Shown here: positions 43,860-55,300 of the stretch, one piece after another
Layout of the letters: each line of letters begins with the position of its first letter
Position numbering within the stretch: the stretch's first letter is position 1
Assembly: GCA_932294295.1 (NCBI GenBank)
Contig: OW028581.1
Span: 10,871,526-10,935,525, forward strand
Length of the DNA: 64,000 bases
Direction of reading: 5' to 3'
Source: Alitta virens
Taxonomy: Eukaryota > Annelida > Polychaeta > Phyllodocida > Nereididae
Notes under the pieces: model-generated
Seen by the model: only the letters and a program-made list of their open reading frames with translations
Told to the model about the DNA's origin: nothing
The model's database searches: none
Translations under genes and position numbers: made by a program

Positions 43860-44320
43860 TAACACGTTAATCCTTTGGGGATGACAATGTCAGAATATAA
43901 CAGCAAATACAACTGCCATGCTAGTGGCTTATTTAGGAAACTAAAACTTCGCAAATTTTATGATATTCGGGCACTGCATGACCTGAAATTAGGTCGTAAA
44001 CGATTTATTAATGTTTTACCCTCGTATCTTATTGATCTGTTACCAGTGTATAGAGATGATCCCATAATTATGAAACTCGACTGAGAAATTAATTGAGACC
44101 TCCACAAATTAGCCATGAGTTTCCAAGACAGAGTATTAAGTATAGACACATTAAAACCCTTAATGATATGCCTAAAGTTTATAGAGAAAAACTAAATAGA
44201 CTCAGTTTAGATGGTTTCAAGAAGTATATAAAAAAAAAATACATAGTTGCATCATATGTTGTTGACTGTAATATTGATAATCATTATTTCTGCTTGCATA
44301 TATAAGCCATATCATTAACT
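43860..44320 (+). pseudogene. LINE relic, C-terminal end of reverse transcriptase ORF
   Basis: Two frames together read like the end of a CR1/Jockey-type LINE protein: a hydrophobic RFINVLPSYLIDLLP segment, then LNDMPKVYREKLNRLSLDGF and KKYI. This is the usual 'WN-LP--I-----FK--LK' ending. A stop or frameshift at about 44084-44093 separates them. The upstream RT domain is absent. Confidence 0.45.
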
Positions 44321-44555
44321 CACGATGTTAATGTTTTTATTTATCTTCTCAATTGGAAGTTAGTCATGTTCACAACCAACACCGATGAGAGCAGTTTTTA
44401 CACTTTCCTTATATAATGCAATAAGATCCCTCCAGGTGGCCCCACTGTGGCAAAAACTCAAGTTTTCTTAGTGGGGTCTCCAACCTTAATGTAAAATTTT
44501 ATTTAAATGCTCATTTTCATGTAAATTGAAAAATAAGTGAATCTGAATCGAACAC

Positions 44556-44882
44556 TGTGTGTCATCACCTCACAGCCCAGCGACCTAATTATGGACATTC
44601 TTTGCTAGTTTACCTAGTTAAAGAAAGAGATTGGTTAGACTTAAGAAATCTTCTCTTAAAAATACAACAGAAATGGATTCATAATTTTTTAGTAAGGCAA
44701 TTTTTCTGAATTGCCTGCTTGTCAGAACAAGAATTGCATAAACTCAGCACATGAACATCTAATTATTCTGTATTTCATTGTTATACCTTTAATACCATAA
44801 GCCAGCTTATAGACTATAAGAGAAATTGAAAACATGTACATAATAAGGTCGCTGGGCTGTGAGGTGACGACACACATTGTAA
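44556..44882. repeat. Inverted repeat, ~45-bp arms, ~245-bp loop
   Basis: GTGTCATCACCTCACAGCCC at ~44560 is matched by its reverse complement at ~44850-44880, with few mismatches. The match continues inward through GACCTAATTATGGACAT. Probably a MITE or fold-back element; no target duplication was picked out. Confidence 0.65.
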
Positions 44883-45074
44883 AGGCAAATAGGCCTATTG
44901 GCACCATATAGTCTTTTTCTTTTTTGATTACCACCAGTACATCGTTGGCCGCTTTGGCAAACATACACAGAAGAACTCATGTTTTTTATGCAACTAAATA
45001 GACCTTATGTGGGACGATATATAAACGCCGTACAGCTTCGTGAAACTCACAATCGTAAGATAATACAATAATGG

Positions 45075-45440
45075 GTGACCAAAGTTATCCCGCATCGCGG
45101 TAACTTTGGCCGCGTTAGGCTTTTGCAGCGATGCAGTGAAAATTTTCAATTTGGAAAAATAAATGGCACAGCCATAGGTAGATCAGCAGCAACACTGTGT
45201 AACAGGTTTATCAAGAACAACATACGTAGATTTACCTTATATAATATTGATGGTTTATCGCAATACCAAAAGTACAGCATTCGCAATGAAAGAATTCAGA
45301 CCAGATTCTTTGATGATTTGGCAATATTAACACTATGTTACTTTATAAACACATCCTTCATGAAGACATTATCAATACACCACAAAATTGATACCATATT
45401 GGGGGTCATTTTAACCATGGTGAAAGATATCCTGCCCTAA
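45075..45440 (+). CDS. Unrecognised 121-residue ORF
   Basis: Opens just after a hairpin-like CCAAAGTTATCCCGC / GCGGTAACTTTGG sequence, part of which lies within its own first codons. Basic and moderately hydrophobic, no motif recognised. No splice or promoter context supports it as a real gene; it may be the edge of an unknown repeat. Confidence 0.15.
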   Translation: MTKVIPHRGNFGRVRLLQRCSENFQFGKINGTAIGRSAATLCNRFIKNNIRRFTLYNIDGLSQYQKYSIRNERIQTRFFDDLAILTLCYFINTSFMKTLSIHHKIDTILGVILTMVKDILP

Positions 45441-46110
45441 ATGCCGAAATACTTATTTTCTTTGGCTCGACCAGGAAATATATAAGTTTAAATTTACTAC
45501 ACAAATTTTATCTGTGAGACATTCGCTACAAAATACATGCATTCCAAATTTCTGGCATGTGTAAACCCTGAATACAGCAACTGTTAAGTCATTGACAACC
45601 ACATGCCCCAACAGAACTTCCCCTAGAGCAGCGCAGAATGCATAAATCAGGACCGGTCCTAGGGCAACGTGAGCAAGCCATCTGTGGTGGGCCCCGCACC
45701 TAAATAGGCCCCACACCTCTGCAATATTAGGCCACCAAGATACGTGAAAACTAAAAAAGAAAAAAAAAAAAGGTCTTCACTTTCAGCAGTAAGGGGAAAA
45801 CATTGAGTCATATAGGCCCCGCGTTTGGCCTCTCACACATTAAGACTGGACCTGGCATAAATGGCAATGAATCTTAATGTTTAGGATGCTAAAGATTTAA
45901 GTTATGCAAAAAGAAGTTACCTATATAAGGCTATTCTGGAGTGAGAGTCATCAAAATCTCATTTTTGTTGGCTTACCCCATGCAGCCAAAGATACCCCGG
46001 TTTACAGTGCCAGTCAGCGAGCCAGCCAATCATATCATCCATTTCAGATCTTTAGTGCAGTGTCAATAATTTGTCTCGGCTTTGAAGCTAACTAGTTATT
46101 CACACAATAC
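45441..46110. other. Upstream region of the GH3 gene, nothing recognised
   Basis: Contains GGCCCC-rich patches near 45690-45720 and 45815-45830 but no clear promoter element or ORF. Confidence 0.5.
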
Positions 46111-46119
46111 CATCAGAGT

Positions 46120-46239
46120 CCCAGCTAGCATTCCAACTCGAATCTTCGTCAGCGCGATGTCAGCAATGTTGAAACGATGTTCTACCAACGGCGGCTGATA
46201 TAGAAACGACGCTGGCCCAATTTGGAATGCCATCTTAGG
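46120..46239. repeat. Palindromic repeat family 2, copy 1
   Basis: Ends CCAGCTAGCATTCCAACTCG and CCAATTTGGAATGCCATCTT are mutually inverted; the interior has AGCGCGATGTCAGCAATG. It lies ~80 bp upstream of the GH3 start codon, so it may be in the promoter or 5' UTR. Confidence 0.7.
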
Positions 46240-46322
46240 TGTTCTATATAAAGCACTTTTGCAGCAGCTGTTGCCTTTTTATAATTGGCCAAACTTCTAC
46301 CATTTTTTATTTTCAGCAACCA

Positions 46323-49300
46323 ATGATGCGCAGCATACTAGTCCTCCTAATTACCCTCTATGGTTGCCATGGCTACCAGTACCCCTTCCAAGACCCTTCA
46401 CTCGACTGGATGACCAGGGTCAATGACCTTGTGGACAGACTGACCATAGAGGAAGTAGTCAATCAAAGTATTGCTGATTATAACCACCCTGTAGTGTCCA
46501 TACCCAGACTTGGGATTAAGCCATATGTGTGGATCACGGAATGTCTTCATGGACAGGTCAATACCAACACAACTGCATTTCCACAGTCTCTGGGGTTAGC
46601 TGCCACATTTAGGTAAGTCAGGAGATCAGTCCTTAATTCATTTATTCATTTGTTCATTCAGTCACCTCGCCACAGATTATTCTGGCCAAGGCCTTCCCAT
46701 GAGTCCAACTCATTCATTCATTCATTCATTCATTCATTCATTCATTCATTCATTCATTCATTCATTCATTCATTCATTCATTTCATTCAAACAACTGAAA
46801 AGGGATGGGCACATGTAATATTTTATCCTTGTGTGTTTTTACACTGTTATAGATTTAAATTTATTACTGCGGTTTTTATTGTCAATGCATTTAAAATCTT
46901 TTAATTTGTAAATATGTAAAGGACATTGCTGAAAAACAGTTTTCACTGAGCAATTTAACCCTTTTAAAATATATATAATAAATAAATAATTCATTCATTC
47001 ATTCATTTTGCCACAGATTAAACTTCAGTGAAACTTGCCAATGTCTTTGCATTAGTTCATCTCATTCATTCTTTCATTCATGAAAATCATAAGAAGATGT
47101 ATTACCTTCATAACTCTTCAAGCATGACATCATGCAGTAACTTTGTTATCGCCTAATGTCACTTCAATAGTAATTGAAATGAAAACCTTGCAAGAATTGA
47201 TAGATCTGGATAGCATTCCTGATTGGGATAACATCAGCGCAATGTCGGCAATATTAATAAGATGTTGTTGGCCCGATAGCGGCCCATATTGAAACAGCGC
47301 TGGCCCCATTTGGAATGCTATCCGGGGAGTAATTAAGGTGAGCAGGAAGCAAATGATTTAATATACAATTAGAAAATGAATAATACAGAATTTACTTTGA
47401 AGCTTATTCACTCCTTTGTTAAAAAAATTCATTGTGTGTCTTTTGATTAAGACTTACAATAACTGTAAGCAAACGCCAGACCTTATTACCCAGACAGCAT
47501 TCCAAATTATGCCAGCATCGTTTCTATAATGGCCGCTGATGGTACCAATCATTTCAACATCGCCCACATCTTGCCAATGTTTATACGATTTGAAATGCTA
47601 TCAGGGTAGATTATTTAGCAAAATATGTATAATAATAATTACTATTATCAATTACCAGGTATTAACTATTAATATTTATGGTGCATTGTCTGGTAGAACC
47701 CATTCTAATACACTTTACAAAACAAACAAATATTTACAGAGCACAGTATAAAAGTTTAAGTAAAATCTTGAAATGGAAAGAAAGTGTAAAAATGCCAGCT
47801 GCTTTAAAACTGCCAAACTATAATGTGTACAATTAACTCTACTAAATTAATACAATCAAGATATTTATCAATCAAGATATTTTATTTATGTTACTTTGTG
47901 ACTACAGCACAGAATTAATGCACAATGTGAGCGAAGCCATCAGCATTGAAGTGAGAGCAAGATGGAACAACAACAAAGCCCGGGGCATCTACAAGAACTT
48001 CAATGGTCTCAGCTGCTTCGCTCCTGTCGTTAATATTTTGCGCCATCCTTTGTGGGGACGGAACCAGGTTAATTTTGCATTTTGATACTTACAATGATTA
48101 AAATAAGTTATGCTAATGGAAACAAAACCATTCCAGATAACATTCCAAATCGGCCTAGCATCGTTTACATGTTGGCCACCGTCGTTACATCATTGCATCA
48201 ACATCGCCGATGTTGTGCCGATGTCACGCCAATGTCATTCCAATTTGGAATGCCATCTGGGATGTTGTCACTGATAATAAATAACGTGGATCATGATATT
48301 TGATTTGCAATGTTTTTGTCAAACTTGTTCCAAGTATCTCAATATGGTACATCATAGCTGGTTAGTAATTCTGATACAATTGCATACATTGTGACCAGGT
48401 ATTAATATACATAATGTATGTGTATGACATACTTGATTATTATTTGTGTAGTTCTAGAAATGGGAAAGGCAATAAGCCCATGCAGCAGCTTGGTTAGGGC
48501 GATGGAGAGATGGTTAAATATTGGCTTTAAACGCAAGAGTCATTTTGGTTCAAATCCTGCTGAGCTTCACAATTTTTTGGCAAATCTAATGGGTGTCTTT
48601 TTCGACTTCACTTGTTAAAAATGTCTATCTGAATAATTGAATAGATAAAATACAAACTTGGGAGATTGACTTCAGCTTTTTTCAAGGTCAATAGTAGACG
48701 ATCAATCTACAAAAACAAATAGTGTCATAATTGAATTTTAAATACTATTGAAGAAATGACATCTAAGCAGCTTATTTTTTAGTTGCTGTCTCATTGCCCC
48801 CATAATCCTGGATAATCCAGTGTGTTATGTTGTTTTGAATTGTTAATTAATTTTTTATTTTTTCATTGATTTTGCACCCTTTTTAAGCGCCTTGATTTTG
48901 ATGTATGAATACAAGTCACATATGTAAACCATGTATATGTTACTGAAATGAATGAAATAATCAAGTTTTCTGGTGTGTGAGATCTGCTATAGATGTGCCA
49001 AACTCATTTCAGCCAAGCTGTTGAATTTCTATTAAAATAATACGAATATAATTATTTTATCTCCACATTCAAAATTATGCATTAGCAAGAAATTATGAAA
49101 ATTATGCATTAAAGTATGCATTAGCAAAAAACCCTTAATTTCAACACAAGAAATAGATTATACCTGACACATAAAGTAAAACATAATAAATTTGCTGGAA
49201 ATATCATCAGATATCAACTACCAATTACTCTTAACAAAATAACAAAACCGCTAATAACGTACTTGAAAAACTAGATACACAAAGTAACATTGGCTATAAA

Positions 49301-52300
49301 TTGTACATAAAAAAATGGCTTTGCGATAAATACAACACTGAATGTACAGTAGAAGATTGCTATACATGTCAACTAAATGATACTTTGAAACGTGCTATAT
49401 TTCACACTATGCTTTTTGACACACAAGGGGCACCCATGCTAGCATCCTAAGTGAGGAAAAATGGGTGTCCCTTGACCATCTATGTTTCTTTTATTTTATA
49501 ATTTAATCCAAAACATCATTGTTATTGAATTTTGAGTCAAATGAGTTAATTGTAATTGTCATATCCATTTCCAAACTCTCTCTGAGGACACCTAAATGTA
49601 TCCATTTCCAACTAGCACAAATATTTATATACTACTTTCAAGTCCTCCACAAAAATAAATAAAAATGTGTTCATTTCCAGGGAATCAACAATGTTGTACA
49701 ATGTACTTGCAAAACACCAAAAAGCCACTTTTTATTTTATTTATTCAAATATATGTAAAAACAGGATTACAACATTCAGCCAAAGCTCTTTTTAAAATTG
49801 GACCCGTTACAAAAAAACAACAACATAAAACAATGATTAAAGAATAGAAAATATGTAATTTCCTTGATGTGGATATACTTTTCAAGTTCCCAGGAAATGG
49901 ATATGTTTTTAGATTTCACTTCCAGGAAACCTAAAATACATCAATTTCCAGGAAACATGAAAGTATATTAATATTTTACCTTGAAAGTATATCCACATTA
50001 AGGAAATTAATTTAAAGAAATATGGTTTTATATGATTGCAGGAGACATATGGAGAAGACCCCTACCTAACAGGGCAGATTGCAACAGCTTATGTTCAAGG
50101 ACTTCAGGGTTCTGACCCTAGATATGCCAGGGTCACTGCAGGGTGCAAACATTTTGCATCTTATGATGGGCCAGAGAATATTCCACTTAACAGGCATCAT
50201 TTTAATGCTAGGGTATGAGGTTGATATTTTAGAATCTGAGAAATATACCTCATATTTTATGAGAGAATATGATTGATTAATTAATGCATCTTTTTCATTC
50301 AATTATGAGGATTATAATATCTTTAATAATAGAAATAAGCTAATGTGTTCACCCATGATAAGTTGTTTTAATCAACAATGAATTATAAGGAATCCAATAT
50401 GATGTAGATAGTAATTAAGATTTATAGTAATTTTTGTTGTTGTGAATTTGACTTTCAGAACAAATACTTTGCTAACTTAACTGGTTGAACAGTTTATTTT
50501 TGTATTAAGTCATATTCAATTCTACACATAATTTGTCAATGAAACAAAGATATTTGGCAATGATTATAGGTGACCTTGCTTATATTTATTAAAGTTACTT
50601 TAATACAAATATTTCTTTGTCTGATTAGGTATCAATGAGAGACTTATACATGACTTACTTACCTGCTTTTGAAACATGTGTGAAGGCTGGTGTGTACAGT
50701 ATTGGCTGCACATACACTAGGTAAGTATTCCAACCTGTTCTGGCAGACATAATGTGTACTTTTTCCCAACATGGGATCACTCCACTGAGAATTTTTTTAA
50801 CAATCTAAGGCGAATATTTAGTATACATTTATGGTTTTTGCCAAGCAGTACTTCATAGCCAGATAGCATTCCAAATTGGGCCAGCGTCGTTTCAATGTCA
50901 ACATCGCCAATGTCGCACCCACGTTGTCCCAATTTGTAATGCTATTTGGTGCATAAATTTGACGCTGTAAAATGAAGCTTTTCTAGCTTTTGACTATGTC
51001 TCATATCTTGACGATTATGATTATTATCTTTATTGATTGTCTAATAATTTTATCACAGCCTGAATGGTGTCCCAACCTGTGTGGACAAATTCATCCTGAA
51101 TGACATAGCACGTGACACATGGGGTTTCTATGGTTACGTATTTTCTGACGCGGGCTCCATGGGTGAGGTCATAAGTCAGGTGAGTGAACTGCCTTATGAC
51201 ATCATATCAGTAAACAATTTGTTATGATGCAATTTTGTGTCCTCGTGTATTTTGTGGCATCACAAATGACAAATCTTTGCTGCTTAAATATCTACACTTG
51301 AAGATCATATAACTGTTTCAGTTTAATATTAACAAATATTTCATAATCAGCAAAATTGTGCATTTTACTAGAAGTGGTAATTATAAATGTTCAGAATCTG
51401 TTCCCATTGCCATGAGATGGCCAAGTGGATGGAACAATGGACTTGTATGAGCATGGTTGTGGGTTCAAAGCAAAACATGGTATGGACTGAGCAGATCCTC
51501 CTTCAACCACTGCTTCACTCCAGGTGTAAATGGGGAGGTTGGCTATAGGCTGAGATGGCGCTGGATTGCCTAGTGTGGCGCTGTGTTAGGCAACAACTGT
51601 ATACTCCCCAGGGAGTTGAGTAAGTTCTTGGGAGAACCGAGCGTGTCAACTGAAGGGATTGCGTGAAGTTGGCTGAGAGCTATAGGCACCCATCAGACTG
51701 GTAGCAGAATATAAACCCTTATTGCTCCCAAAATGAAAAAAAAAAGTTGGTATCACCAAATGTTTATGGAAATTTTTAAAATGTATCTTTTCCTTGCAGT
51801 ATCATTATGTAAATACAAGTGCTGAAGTAGCTGCGTTGGGTATCCATGCTGGCTGCAACTTGGAACTTGGCAGCTTAACCTACATGGACACCATAAAGGC
51901 CATTAATCAAGGATTAGTCACAGGTGAATGTTTGCAGGTCATGACAAGAGTGGCAGATAGATAGATAGAGAAATAACATTAATAAAATATCTTTATTGAT
52001 AAATATCTTGATTGTATTCATTTGGTAGAGTTAATTGTACACATTATAGTTTGGCAGTTTTAAAGCAGCTGGCATTTTTACACTTTGATTCCATTTCAAG
52101 ATTTTACTTAAACTTTTATATTGTGCTCTGTAAATTTGTGTATGTTTTGTAAAGTGTATTAGAATGGGTTCTACTAGATAATGCACCACAAATTTAAATA
52201 AATAATACCTGGTAATTGATAATAGTAATTATTATTATACCAGATATTATTGAGGGTTGATTGATGAGGTGAGAGTGAGGAGTCCACCCATGTTACACAT

Positions 52301-55300
52301 TTACCCCATGGATCTTTTACTTGCCTCAGCATAGACACTGAGTACAAGGGACTGTCAATTTAATGTCTCATAAAACATGATAAGACATGATAAGACATTG
52401 ACATGATAAGACATGATAAGACATTGACATGATAAGACATGATAAGATATCATAAGACATTATAAGACATTATAAGACATTATAAGACATGATAAGACAT
52501 GATAAGATCATTAAAGCTGGGTGTCCAACTCAGGGCCTTTCACATGAGACAGCTGTACTTCAATTTCATTTGTGTTACTTTCAGAAACTCAGGTCCGAGA
52601 AAACATCAAGCCGATGATGTACACCCGGATGCGTCATGGGGAGTTCGATCCTCCAGAAATGGTTCCTTACGAGAAGATTCCGTTCTCCGTGATCCAGAGC
52701 AAAGAACATCAGCAATTGGCAACTCAGGCAGCAGCTAAAAGCTTCGTTTTATTGAAAAATAATGGCATTTTACCTCTCAAGAAAGTCTACAACCGGATGG
52801 CAGTGAGTTTCATGTGAACTAATGATTGGGTAGACAAAACACTTACAATGCTGATTACCTTCATAAGTCTGATTAATAATTGTCATAATTGAGAAGAACA
52901 AAGCATCATTACATCATTAGCTTTAATCATTTTAATGCTTTATAGATATTTTATTCAATATGCTGGTCCTTCTGCAGTCTGTATTGTTGTATCATAGACT
53001 TAATAATTCTTCTAATACAGCAAGTCTGTAATATTAGTTCCCAACTGCTACAACAACAACTAATACTACTGCTATTAATACTACTACTGCTAATGCATCC
53101 AAACTGTGTACCAACCCTAATGTTACAATGTATATCAGTTAAAACAATTCGCTTAGTTTGGCTTGTAACTGCATCCTTTTTCACTTTTCTTTCAGGTTGT
53201 AGGACCATTGGCCAACAATGTTTACCAACTCTACGGCGACTACAGTTCTGATGCAGATTTAACCATGAAATACGCAAAGACACCTCGTGAAGGCTTAGTG
53301 CCGCTCGCCGCAGAACAGGCTTTCGCTGTGGGATGTCCAGACCCTCATTGTACCACATATAATTCCACAAATATCAGCACAACTGTCACTGGGGCTGATA
53401 TTGTGGTTGTCTGTCTTGGACTAGGTAAGTTTCCAACGCAACAAATATTGTTGTTGTTTCAATGTTGCACGTTTGAAACACTGCCATAGTTGTCATGAAC
53501 TTTTCATACTTATTACAGTTAAATAATGTAATTAATGAATTACATATATTGTGAATGTTTTCCATCCAAAGACTACAACAATTATCACACTGTTCTGTGC
53601 AGTTTGCGGCAACACCTTTCACAGGAACGCTTAGTTTTGGAATCCACGTTTTTTCACTAAACTCCCAATTGAGACCATCTTGCCATTTACCCTGATTAAG
53701 CCCTACCACAGATTAACTGTAGGCTTCATATTCAATATTCCTGTATTTTTATAAACAACTATGTATAATATTTGCCTTGTGATTTTTTAGGAGTGGCTCT
53801 GGAAGCAGAAGCTAATGACAGGAGTGACATTGATCTCCCAGGTCACCAACTGCAACTGCTCAAAGATTCCATTGCTGCAGGTAGGGTTGCCTGGAATCTG
53901 TGCTATTTTGCAAGCAAAAAATTGGACATAGCAATCGAATGACATATTGTGTATATCAATTCGTATTATATGTGTCTTCATCTAGTCGTCTGACCTCCCT
54001 ACTCTTTTATACTGGCACTTTTATTCGCTCATTTCCTTTCGTTACAGCTGCCAGTGCTCCTGTAATAGTCCTTGTCTCTCTTTTCATTACAGCTTTTGGT
54101 GCTCCCCAATCGTCCTAATTTTCAATGCTGGTATTAATCATACTATAATCCATGTTCACTGTGGAATCTTTGTTCCACATCTCCTTCCGTAGAATGGACC
54201 TTTTCTTACACTCAAAACACGGCACATGTCACTAGTCTACTAGATTGCTCTTAAGCTGATCACATTCCATAAAATTCATCAACATCACCAAAACAGACAT
54301 TTTATTTTCTAGTTAGAGCGATCTGTCCTCCTTTGTCTGCCTTTTTTTTAATATACAAAGCCAGTTAGCCATTTTAGTTACTAGTTTCGCAGAAAAGAAA
54401 ATACTGCAACACACACTAAATCAAAACCTTGAAAATTTGAGAAATTACACTCTATGATTTCCCCCAATTCTTTTTTTCTCCAAAGCTTTTAACTTCAAAT
54501 AACACACTGATAAAATCATTACAGCAAATTGGTAGCCTTTTCCACCACTTTCTGGGCATATAAACTGTTACTCCAGTTTTAGTGCTCATCTTCATTGCTG
54601 TATTTATACTAATTTTCTTTTTTTTACAGCTGCCGGTGCTCCTGTAATAGTCCTTCTCTTCAATGCTGGAGCATTGGACGTGTCTTATGCCGTAGAGTCT
54701 CCTTCAGTGAGTGCTATGATGACCTGCTTCTATCCAGGCCAAGCGACTGGGGATGCGCTATATGCTTCACTCACTGCCAAGTATCCCTGGGCTGTCCCTG
54801 CTGGCCGAATGCCTGCAACATGGCCTGCGTCTTTCGACCAGGTAGGTGAAGTAGGATCAGGGTAGGTCCTAGCGTATGCAAGGCCGACACGGGGCTTCTT
54901 TGAATTAAACTATACGTACCCGGTGAAGAAATGCATGCTGAATGAAGACTTTGTGTGTGCGACTAAGATATTAGGTCAGGCCCTGCAGAGAATAACCTGG
55001 CCAGTTAGTTGGGTGAAAAGCCCTAATGTATGACTCAGCATGAATGATTGTATTTCCTATCATTGTTTTCATTCTTTTGCGAAGTTGGGATATCATCTCG
55101 TGTAAATTGATCTAAACCCAGTGAAGACGTGAGCTAACGTTACACTCTCACAGTGACCTCACTCAAAGCTCACAGGATGAGATCACAGAATGACATCACA
55201 GTTAGCTCACCATGAACTCACCTCGTGATCTCATGCTAGGTGGCATGGTATACACTCTTAGAAAAACTATAAATAGACGATTATCTGTCTCCTCCATTGA

